Positions 11,901-18,031 of a stretch of 18,578 nt of DNA are shown here, piece by piece. The notes beneath the pieces are model-generated. The model made no database searches, was not told the origin of the DNA, and saw only the letters and a program-made list of their open reading frames with translations. The position numbers and the translations under genes were made by a program. This DNA is from Phoronis ovalis (lineage: Eukaryota > Phoronida > Phoronidae): contig JAOXYB010017764.1 of NCBI GenBank assembly GCA_028565635.1, positions 1-18,578 on the forward strand, written 5' to 3'. Each line of letters begins with the position of its first letter. The stretch's first letter is position 1.

Positions 11901-13358
11901 AGTACAGTAAGAAGTACACAATCAAATTCAAAATTTTCAACTGGGCTGCACACCCCCACCAAAAATAACTTAAGTACCCCCTAGTACAATGGTAACATCA
12001 TAGTCTGAGACCATTTTTATTAGAACTAACTGCATGTCCACCTAATTAAAGTTTTTAAAAATTGAATCAGTCTCAGGATGAATTAAGGGAGTGAACTTTA
12101 GTGGAATAAAATTAACTGAACATAGTTTGTTTAATTATGAAACTTCACATATCAGTAATAACACAAAAAAATGTTCATGTCAATTGAACAATGATCATCA
12201 GTGTACCAAATGTAAGCTGGAAATATGGTTATTTTGACTTTAAAATAGTAGAAACAAGTGTAGAGTTATGTTTAGCTAGTCAGAACAGATAATGCCAGGT
12301 AGTATGGAAGTTCTTTAAATAACAACAAACAGAAATGTATGATTTAACTTCTTAGAGGTAGAAAGTACTGACAGGTGTCATTCTTTCCCTTTTCCCATGT
12401 GAAATAAAATATCCTTCTCTCAATTTTTGTTTTTAAAGTCTAAATTGCTAGACCCAAAATGTGTTGGTATATTAAGGATATGCAGTATCGTCAACAAATG
12501 CTATAAAATTAATCTTTTTTAAAATAAATTGTTAGTTAATTAAATTCACATTAACAGTGCAAGGAAAAACCAAACATCTTAAGAAAGATAACATTAACAA
12601 CAATTTTGGTATTTATTGTCAGGGATAATGGTTTTATTACAGCTGGAAAAGTATTGAATTGTTTCTGATGATATCTAACAATGTGCACAGTGCAAGTCAA
12701 AAACAGCTGATTATACTATTACGTAATCATTAATCAAGCTTATAAGTAAGAATATGTCTGTCAGTATAGCAGTATAGAAACGAAGCTTAAAGTTGTTATT
12801 GATGTTTTAATTTTGTCTCTTGTTGTTCACAATAAAAAATACTTCTATTGTTATTAGGAAACAATTAAACATTTTGCCAACTCACAAAGTTCAGTGTGGT
12901 ACTAAAAATTTAAAATAATAACACAACATATCTATAACTTGATAAGGTCAAATTCAAACAGTTACATTTTTTAAAATAAAGCATAGTTTGTGACTCTGTT
13001 TGAAAATTTAATAGGATAATAATAATGTCAGTTGCCTCTCCTAACTTGTTTTTAATAAGTAATGTATAACTCTAAACTCCAAATTAAGCACATAAAGATA
13101 ATGCATGACTTTTGTGGTTATGTTATGAAGTCATGACAGGCGACCTTAAAGACATTGTCCTGGACACTTAGCTCTGTATTAAAAAAAAGCTATTGTGTAA
13201 CATGGTCATGTATAAAATGAATTGAAAACCTTACCCAAGAGTAAAATTTTGATTATCTTGCTTTCTTCTCGTGCTAACAGTTGAAGCTGTCGGTCAATCT
13301 CAACACTTCGTTCTTTCGCCTTTTTCTGATCTTGGTCGTAACTCAAACAGGCCCCCAT
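5719..13358 (-). CDS. Heterotrimeric G-protein alpha subunit, complete, 8 coding exons, 359 aa
   Basis: A GTP-binding switch that couples seven-helix receptors to effectors at the inner plasma membrane. Coding exons in order: 13235-13358, 11416-11507, 10761-10853, 10299-10459, 9556-9684, 8670-8799, 6473-6544, 5719-5997. They sum to 1080 nt, in frame, with every junction GT-AG. Seen: MGACLS start (Gly2 myristoylation and Cys4 palmitoylation by family rule); P-loop GAGESGKST 42-50; helical domain about 65-175; switch I RVRTTG with catalytic Arg181 and Mg-binding Thr184; DVGGQ 203-207 with catalytic Gln207; NKVD 272-275; TTAT 329-332; C-terminus NLKQAQLL. Length is normal for the family (about 350-360). 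All catalytic residues are present, so it should be an active GTPase. Class is unclear: the lipidated N-terminus is Gi/o-like, but the tail lacks the Cys at -4 of Gi/o and is not the Gq, Gs or G12/13 ending. The neighbouring NT5C gene has the same orientation; synaptogyrin is convergent. Confidence 0.96.
6473..6544 (-). CDS. G-alpha coding exon 7: alpha-3 / beta-5 (24 codons)
   Basis: The acceptor is TTTCAG at 6550-6545 and the donor is GTG|GTAAGT at 6473/6472 (phase 0 on both sides). It encodes [16 protein letters not shown] then RFFIDTSV, matching the family's NRM.ESL.LF.SICNN.(W/F)F..TS. It is too short to show up as an open frame and was found by bridging the flanking exons. Confidence 0.96.
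6760..7668. mobile_element. AT-rich inverted-arm (fold-back/MITE-like) element, about 0.9 kb
   Basis: The left arm (about 6760-6973) and the reverse complement of the right arm (about 7471-7668) share a long series of matches. Both open with GATTTATTAC(G/A)C(G/C)TAATAATAAA and both contain, twice, an (A)CCAATCAGAAAGCAGGAATTAAT-type block followed by TAATAAAT. The loop (about 500 bp) has no coding similarity. The arms are diverged, so this is old. No clear target duplication was found. It sits in the 2.1-kb G-alpha intron between coding exons 6 and 7. Confidence 0.7.
8579..8592. repeat. 14-bp perfect palindrome
   Basis: CCATGCATGCATGG equals its own reverse complement. It lies in a G-alpha intron, 78 bases beyond the exon 6 donor. 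Function unknown; it could be chance. Confidence 0.85.
8670..8799 (-). CDS. G-alpha coding exon 6: switch II (G3)
   Basis: The acceptor is CTGTAG at 8805-8800 and the donor is GTG|GTATGT at 8670/8669 (phase 0). It encodes [18 protein letters not shown], with Gln207 in the GTP-hydrolysis position, then [17 protein letters not shown], the strand beta-4 / helix alpha-3 region. Confidence 0.97.
9115..9138. repeat. (TA)n microsatellite
   Basis: Alternating TA run (TATATTATATATATATATAA) in the G-alpha intron between exons 5 and 6. Confidence 0.85.
9556..9684 (-). CDS. G-alpha coding exon 5: switch I
   Basis: The acceptor is TTGTAG at 9690-9685 and the donor is AG|GTAAAT at 9556/9555 (phase 2). 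It encodes YFENMNRI...[21 protein letters not shown]. Arg181 (catalytic arginine finger in cis) and Thr184 (Mg ligand) are present. Confidence 0.96.
10299..10459 (-). CDS. G-alpha coding exon 4: helical domain, second part
   Basis: The acceptor is TTTAAG at 10465-10460 and the donor is TA|GTAAGT at 10299/10298 (phase 2). It carries the landmark [14 protein letters not shown], equivalent to the I..LW.D.G.Q stretch, and YELNDSAIY, equivalent to the YQLNDSA.YY motif of the family. Confidence 0.95.
10761..10853 (-). CDS. G-alpha coding exon 3: helical domain, first part
   Basis: The acceptor is TATAG at 10858-10854 and the donor is AGG|GTAAAA at 10761/10760. It encodes 31 residues ([19 protein letters not shown]...) that fit helix A of the G-alpha helical domain, where family members read VxxSNxxxSMxxIxxAM. 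It is poorly conserved against classical classes. Confidence 0.88.
11104..11190 (+). repeat. Pair of short direct repeats
   Basis: AATACCAACACATA occurs at 11104-11117 and again at 11177-11190, 73 bp apart, in the G-alpha intron between exons 2 and 3. There are only two copies; it may be a remnant of a local duplication. Confidence 0.5.
11416..11507 (-). CDS. G-alpha coding exon 2: P-loop (G1)
   Basis: The acceptor is TTACAG at 11513-11508. The exon completes the split Gly codon and reads [17 protein letters not shown], the phosphate-binding loop and helix alpha-1, then the linker to the helical domain ending in ISFK. The donor is AAG|GTAAAT at 11416/11415 (phase 0). Confidence 0.96.
11540..11981. 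mobile_element. MITE A with internal minisatellite of about 32 bp
   Basis: The left end reads ...CGGGGGGTACTCAAG and the reverse complement of the right end reads GGGGGTACTTAAG, a terminal inverted repeat. Flanks TATTACAA (11532-11539) and TAGTACAA (11982-11989) match at 7 of 8 positions and may be an 8-bp target duplication. Inside, TAGCAATCC recurs every 30-34 bp (near 11662, 11729, 11760, 11855, 11885). A perfect 12-bp hairpin lies at 11619-11649. There is no coding capacity. GGGCCCGGGGGGTACTC-type ends are, to my memory, seen in dispersed repeats of several invertebrates. It sits in G-alpha intron 1. Confidence 0.75.
12000..13234 (-). other. Remainder of G-alpha intron 1, nothing recognised
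   Basis: AT-rich, with no exon-like or repeat structure I can support. The donor is GTAAGG at 13234-13229. Confidence 0.5.
13235..13358 (-). CDS. G-alpha coding exon 1: N-terminal helix
   Basis: ATG at 13358-13356 encodes [11 protein letters not shown], then a charged helix ([12 protein letters not shown]...) that in the family contacts G-beta-gamma, and ends KILLLG just before the P-loop. The donor is G|GTAAGG at 13235/13234 (phase 1), the conserved G-alpha position. The start is chosen because it gives Gly2/Cys4 and has G at -3 and G at +4, a strong initiation context. Confidence 0.95.
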
Positions 13359-13363
13359 TTCAT
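13343..13363 (-). promoter_or_regulatory. Tiny upstream ORF overlapping the G-alpha start
   Basis: An ATG at 13363-13361, 5 nt upstream of the G-alpha ATG and in another frame, encodes six residues (MKWGPV) and stops at TGA 13345-13343, inside the G-alpha coding sequence. Its context is weak (T at -3, A at +4), while the main ATG has G at -3 and G at +4. Leaky scanning should therefore favour the main start. A modest dampening role is possible but unproven. Confidence 0.45.
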
Positions 13364-14391
13364 TTATTAATAATATTCGCAATGTCCAGAATCCGAATTA
13401 AAATCCTTACTGAACAAACCATATTAGTTAAAATTTCTGCAGTTTTCTTCAAATATCTTCTAACAGAAATACAAACAGCAACGGTTGATTTCGACTTTTT
13501 ACATTTTGTTTTAATGTATGATATTCATGTCAGTAACAGAATCAGACAAGTGGTCGAAAAAAATGTACTGTACGAAGGATCGCTGTTGATGTCACGCGTA
13601 ATATGCATGGGAGAATAACGATGTTTCACTTACATGCATGTCTTTCTTAAACTGACAAGTATTGCTTTAAGCAAGTCATATTCTCAAGAAAAAAAATCTG
13701 TTGATACTTCGTCTTCAAAGTCAACGTAGTTTTGAAATCGAGGCACTGACCCACAAACTGTGATTTCGTCCTCCAAACATCAAAGAGCTTGGACAGACAA
13801 ACAGGACTGGTTTAAATTTCCACTGGTCCTACCCGGCCCGCTACCCGGTTCGTACCATGGGGTTCGTGCACATAACAACTGGAAATTCAATTGAAATAGA
13901 TGTCGCTGATTGGAAAATATTAAAAATGTTTAAACATTAATTGACTACAAAAACACTTCATGTATTTCAATAAGGAAAGTAACACACTTCAATAATATTT
14001 CCAAGTTTAACAGCAAATAACATAATCAGTAATGCAAACATTCCATTTTAAATGATATTCTAATCTACATTGTTTAGGTATAATATCACACGCAAATATA
14101 AAACTTAACTTTACCAGAATACAAACAAATATTTTTTCTGCACATTCTTTTATACTGCTGCTGACATCTGGTGACAGTGTCCAGCTTATATTTCCAAAAA
14201 AAATGTTCCCAAGTCAATGCATAAAACATAACAGTTACAAGCTTATAAATGAGTTTCTTACAAAAAGTATATGCTCAAGCAATTTAGATTTATAAAATAT
14301 ATTACGAACAGTATGTAAACACAATTTCTTCTACTATACAAATTATATCATCAAGACATTTTAAAAAATATAATCAAGTTGAACAAAAGAT
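13364..14391. other. Intergenic: G-alpha upstream region and NT5C 3' flank
   Basis: About 1 kb separates two minus-strand genes. It should hold the G-alpha 5' UTR and promoter and the NT5C 3' UTR. No coding exon is supported; the + strand open frame at 13271-13618 mostly runs antisense to G-alpha exon 1. A GC-rich patch (about 13828-13875) stands out against AT-rich surroundings. Confidence 0.45.
13828..13875 (-). promoter_or_regulatory. GC-rich patch, possible G-alpha promoter
   Basis: It contains CTACCCGG twice (CTACCCGGCCCG, CTACCCGGTTCG) about 480 bases upstream of the G-alpha ATG. It is the only GC-rich stretch in the intergenic region. No TATA box or initiator could be tied to it. Speculative. 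Confidence 0.2.
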
Positions 14392-14543
14392 TCATAGGTT
14401 CTTCTTAGCATCTTTAATCATCTTTTTCCAAACCCAGTGTGGCGTCCATGATTCCAATCTGAATGAGCATCCAGTATAGTTCAAGAGAGTTCTGTTGTGA
14501 CAATAGGTTTTCAAGATATGCCTGAATGTAGGTGTTTGAGATC
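14392..14543 (-). CDS. NT5C-like terminal exon
   Basis: The acceptor is TTTTAG at 14549-14544. The reading frame set by the phase-1 junction gives GSQTPTFRHILKTYCHNRTL, then ESWTPHWVWKKMIKDAKKNL and a stop. It corresponds to the family ending TPSWEHxLFTxCHNxHL...SWxxxWxxIL. The frame is fixed by the junction; another frame is also open here but unrelated. Confidence 0.88.
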
Positions 14544-17500
14544 CTAAAAATCATGAAAAACAAATTGGAGGAAAATTCCTTAACTAATAGTACTTAATAT
14601 TACTTTCTCTTGACTTTTTCAACTACCGTATTTTCTCTAATAATCACCCCCCGTTTTAATAATTGCCCCCTCTGGTGACTAAAATAAATCAATAATCGCC
14701 CCCTCTCTAATAATTGCCCCCGGGTGACAATTTACTTGAAGACCCATCTGAATTAATACGAGATAATCAAATTTTAATTCATTATTGTGTGTATAGTTGA
14801 TTAGCACTTTATTGGGGTTTAAGGACATGTGGTACTATCTTTAACAAGTGTATTAGCTTGCAAAACAAACTTCGGATCACCTCCATGTAATAATATTTCC
14901 AATAGAAATTTCCATGCCGAGTACGACAGAAGGTGATTTACGCTACTTGCCGATGACTTTCACAGTAATTGTGTCTCCATGTTGAGCAAGGTTGTATACA
15001 CTGCACAAATTTAGGTATGCGACCAAAAAAATAAACTTACTGTTTATTTAAGGTTTGGAAGAGTTTTTCTTTTGAAATTAAAATTCAATTACACACAGAA
15101 TTTCACTTAAATAAGCCGATTTTGTTTGATAAACTGACAGTCTTCAAAATCTTCCTTATGTATCAAACATAATAATTTAAAAAAAAATCTAAAATATTAA
15201 TGCCGGTAGTACAAATAGGTTAATAATCGCCCCCTCTTTATTAATCACCCCCTCTAATAATCGCCCCCCTTAAAATCAATTTTTTTTATTAATTGCCCAT
15301 GGCGATTATTTGAGAAAATACGGTACATAATATTTTTTATGTATTACCACGTGTAGATATAGAGTTTCCACAAACAAGTTTTTTGTACCATCATTCAAAG
15401 TAGTTAAATAAATGTGACACAACATTAGAACAGGAACATTATTCTCCAATAATTCAACATAGCTTCATGAGGGCTGTAGGGGGGGGGGGTATCGCGAGCA
15501 GCAAGCATTCGGTCTGTTAAGTGCGAGCAGCAAGCATTGCCTTGGTGTGTTAAGTGCGAGCAGCGAGCATTGTCTTTTGGCGAACATTATTTTGCATACT
15601 TTTTTAATTTAGTGTACTATTTTTGTGTTTTGACGACGGTTTTTTTTTTGGTTGCCAATTTTTATTGTTAATTGTGAGCAGCGAGCATTGGCGATTTTTA
15701 AGTGTGAGCATTGTACCTTGGCAATGGCTAATACCATAATACTAATACTAATACTAATACCATAGCAACCCCTAGCCCACAATAATGACAATCCTTGGAT
15801 GATGCAAGGAAATTTAAATGAAGGCTTTGTAATAAAAGTAATTAAGTTTTTTGGGATCATCTTATTTTTTAAATAATTTTCAAAAGTTATCTAATTTTTC
15901 AAAAAATTATTTTACTTCACTGGTCATGATGTAACATCTGGATTTCCACAGGTTTTTGACCATGAGGTATGTTATGGCAACTAGGACTGCTATTGATGCA
16001 TCTGGGGTTGAAACCTTTGGCGTCACATGCTTATCAAAGCTTTAAGGCTAATTAAGCTAGACTCTCGTTACTGTTTAAATGAAAATTCATAAAAAATTCT
16101 GTATTACATTTTTTTCACACAAATTAAATGTTTTCTGAAACTTAAACATTCATGCTTAATTGTCATGGTGGTGTTTTTTAGACTCGTGTGTGCAATGCAT
16201 GGAATTTAATTAACAAGACATCTCATAAAAATCATAAGGTACATACTACCACCCTGCTGTTCTAAATTCTAGCTGCACTGCCGCAGACTACGTTTTTAAT
16301 AAGTAAACAATGATTTGTAATGACTAAATTGTAAATATCATAATAATTTTTGAAATATTAATTAATGTTTAACAAAAAATGTATCCGATAAAATAAGTTG
16401 ATTATATATAACCAAAATCTTTGGTGCAATTTCAAAATGGCCTATAACTAATTATGGGAGTATTGTTTACTTACTAAAAATATAATTAGCAAGAATTTTA
16501 GCCTATACTAGGTTTTTCGGTAGGATGTACCTAATGATTTTTATAAGGTGTCATTAAACGCTAATTATATTTTATATTTTTCACACAATAGTTTGAAAAT
16601 ACCAAAATGAGATAGACTGCATGAGTGTAAAAAGTTTCAGAAAACATCTATTTTGGGTGAAAAAAATGTTGCAGATCTTCATATTATTTAAATAGTGACG
16701 AGGGTCTAGTACCTTAGCCTTAATTGCCCAGTCCCCTTGGATAATTTTGCTAATGACCCTTGCATACGTAACTGAAAACAAGAGCTTACCAGTAATGATA
16801 GGATTGTCATCAAACAATAAATCGCCTCGGACTAAAGTTTTATCACTGGCTATAATAATTCTATTTATCCATTCTTTTCCAAGATGTTTGTCAACCCACT
16901 TGTACTAATATGGTAAAAAAAGAAATATTTATGTTAATAAACAATAATAAATAAGGAAATGTAATTTATATACAAGCTACTCAGTACACAGTAAGTAGTC
17001 CAACATATTCTAACCACCCAGTTTTATGCAGCATGTGTTGGATCCGAGTGAGGAGCATTCACAAATATGATATTGGGTATAATTTTTTCACTGATAAATC
17101 CCTAAAAATAGGTTCACTTTTCACAGGAATGTCCTAAAAATGGGTCCACATTTCAACAAAACCCCTAAATATGGGTCTTTTTTCACTATTTCGTTTAAAG
17201 GTTAGAGTTTCAAGGTGTTTTTTTCCGAGAGAAAACCTTTAAAATGGGTCTTTTTTATGACAGAAAATCATAAAATGGGTCCATTTTTAAAACAAAATCC
17301 CATAATGGGTGGATATCAGTCTGTTTGGCTGCACAACCCCGTCAAAACATATGGTCAGTATACCCTTCCCGGGTTGGATCAACCATCTTTTATAAATCAA
17401 CAATGTTTCTCTTTTTCTACTTCAAATACAATAAATTAAAACAATTCTGTAAAATTGATTAAAATTCATAATCAGTTAAGAAGTTTGCAGAATACCTTTT

Positions 17501-18031
17501 CCACAACACAGTGCTCATACTCAGGCAGAGGTGATGTACACAGGAACACGTCCACTCTAAACAGAAAATATATTTTTTGTCAAAGTATGCTAAATAATAT
17601 TCATTAATTACAAACACTTAAACAGAACACAATTATATCATAACTGTCAGGGTGGATATTTTATAAGAATAATTAATACATAGCTTATTCGTCTACCGTG
17701 ACAATTTATTACAGCTCGCAAACACTGCATGATTTGATATTAAAAAATCACATTCGATAAGACATTAATTATGGCCAATCAGTAATTATATAGCGAAATT
17801 ATATATATATAGCCATATATTGCAGGATCAACTGTGTGTCCTGCATGGTTAAAATCAAATAAACGTGACTCTTATATAGGAGAGCCATTTAGATTGTATT
17901 TTAAAGTCCAATAGATTCAAAGCTAATTACCCCTCCATCTTGGCCATTTCCTTCATTGCATCAATAGCGCCAGCTATAGGTGGCAAATTAAGGTAGAATC
18001 CTTTAGACTCAATGATTTCGTTACACTTATC
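14392..18031 (-). CDS. NT5C: 5'(3')-deoxyribonucleotidase, NT5C family, last 4 coding exons (142 aa, 5'-partial)
   Basis: A HAD-fold phosphatase that removes phosphate from deoxynucleoside monophosphates and so limits dNTP pools, in cytosol (NT5C) or mitochondria (NT5M). Exons: 17931-18031, 17496-17556, 16790-16904, 14392-14543. All junctions are GT-AG and join in frame to TGA at 14394-14392. Seen: GFYLNLPPIAGAIDAM (family GFFLxLxPIPGALDAx); motif II FLCTSP; YKWVDKHLG; motif III Lys in SDKTLVRGD; motif IV DD in LLFDDNPIITG; tail with TYCHNRTLL and an ESW...W stretch. Spacing is 35 residues from the CTSP Thr to the DKT Lys and 10 from that Lys to the first Asp of DD, as in human NT5M (T130, K165, D175). 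The N-terminal DxD nucleophile motif (about 60 residues) is off the right edge, so cytosolic versus mitochondrial targeting cannot be judged. Confidence 0.92.
14624..15325. mobile_element. MITE C, about 0.7 kb, TACCGTATTTTCTC ends
   Basis: The left end TACCGTATTTTCTCTAATAA and the inverted right end TACCGTATTTTCTCAAATAA continue to 23 matches of 25. The outermost TA on each side may be the target duplication, as for Tc1/mariner-superfamily (pogo-like) elements; that class is inferred. Both ends carry blocks of TAATAATCGCCCCCTC and variants, four on the left and three on the right, in the same orientation. The middle (about 14730-15200) has no intact ORF. It lies in the last NT5C-like intron. 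Confidence 0.8.
15479..15489 (+). repeat. Poly-G tract (11 G)
   Basis: Eleven G directly before the GCGAGCAGC minisatellite; probably the edge of the same insertion. Confidence 0.85.
15494..15713 (+). repeat. GCGAGCAGC(A/G)AGCATTG minisatellite
   Basis: The core GCGAGCAGCAAGCATT(G) occurs at 15494, 15523, 15556, 15674 (GTGAGCAGCGAGCATTG) and, shortened, at 15704. Period is 29-33 bp, except for an interrupting stretch of about 100 bp that is T-rich and unrelated. The linker GTTAAGTG or a variant precedes most copies. It is GC-richer than its surroundings. It lies in the last NT5C-like intron. Confidence 0.85.
15729..15764 (+). repeat. (ACTAAT)n microsatellite
   Basis: Hexamer ACTAAT repeats (ACTAATACTAATACTAATAC) flanked on both sides by AATACCAT-type sequence. 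Confidence 0.85.
16042..16723. mobile_element. Long-armed fold-back element flanked by TTAA
   Basis: The left end is TTAA (16042-16045) plus GGCTAATTAAGCTAGACTC. The inverted right end is TTAA (16720-16723) plus GGCTAAGGTACTAGACCC. The arms then share TCGT(T/C)ACT(G/A)TTTAAAT, ACATTTTTTTCAC, ATGTTTTCTGAAACTT, TATAAAAATCAT-type and GGTACAT(A/C)CTACC blocks, and TAAGTAAACAAT near the centre. Arms are about 250-280 bp with a spacer of about 120 bp and no ORF. TTAA duplication is used by piggyBac and Kolobok elements, so a non-autonomous relative is likely; the superfamily is inferred. The right arm ends about 70 bp from the NT5C-like exon at 16790. Confidence 0.8.
16790..16904 (-). CDS. NT5C-like exon with HAD motifs III and IV
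   Basis: The acceptor is TATTAG at 16910-16905 and the donor is G|GTAAGC at 16790/16789 (phase 1). It encodes YKWVDKHLGKEWINRIIIAS, then DKTLVRGDLLFDDNPIIT. It holds the motif III Lys and the motif IV Asp-Asp pair (Mg binding). Confidence 0.95.
17037..17380. mobile_element. MITE B, 328 bp, with 8-bp target duplication and internal minisatellite
   Basis: Identical GTTGGATC at 17037-17044 and 17373-17380 flanks 17045-17372. The ends are weakly inverted (left ...GAGGAGCATTCACAAATATG, right inverted GAAGGGTATACTGACCATATG). Inside, CCTAAAAATGGGTC-type units recur at about 28-33 bp (starts near 17101, 17133, 17164, 17236, 17269, 17297). No ORF is credible; the open frame at 17215-17439 runs across the repeats. 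It lies in an NT5C-like intron. Confidence 0.72.
17496..17556 (-). CDS. NT5C-like exon with HAD motif II
   Basis: The acceptor is GTTTAG at 17562-17557 and the donor is AAG|GTATTC at 17496/17495 (phase 0). It is 61 nt: one base completes a Gly codon, then VDVFLCTSPLPEYEHCVVEK. Thr-Ser of CTSP is the phosphate-binding motif II. Found by joining neighbours; too short for an open-frame scan. Confidence 0.92.
17931..18031 (-). CDS. NT5C-like exon (cap-core linker region)
   Basis: The acceptor is TTTCAG at 18037-18032 and the donor is GG|GTAATT at 17931/17930 (phase 2). It encodes DKCNEIIESKGFYLNL then PPIAGAIDAMKEMAKME. The PI.GA.DA element is the family landmark that follows the cap domain. Confidence 0.9.

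Noticed and set aside
5997-13358. Assignment of the G-alpha to the G12/13 class from HFTTA and DNLKQ in the last exon
   Set aside because: The N-terminal MGACLS lipidation start, the LFDVGGQ region and the AQLL ending do not fit G12/13; the shared words are too short.
13271-13618. 115-residue + strand open frame
   Set aside because: Its start is antisense to G-alpha exon 1 and the rest has no family features or splice support.
14415-14543. Alternative minus-strand frame of the last NT5C-like exon, ending ...LGLEKDD
   Set aside because: It looks protein-like, but the phase-1 junction with the preceding exon forces another frame, which gives the CHN and SW...W features of the NT5C family.
15609-15860. 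83-residue minus-strand open frame
   Set aside because: It runs through the minisatellite and the ACTAAT repeat (SISISI run), so it is low-complexity translation.
17215-17439. 74-residue + strand open frame
   Set aside because: It spans the internal repeats and right end of MITE B; the repeated KMGPF-like words reflect the tandem units.
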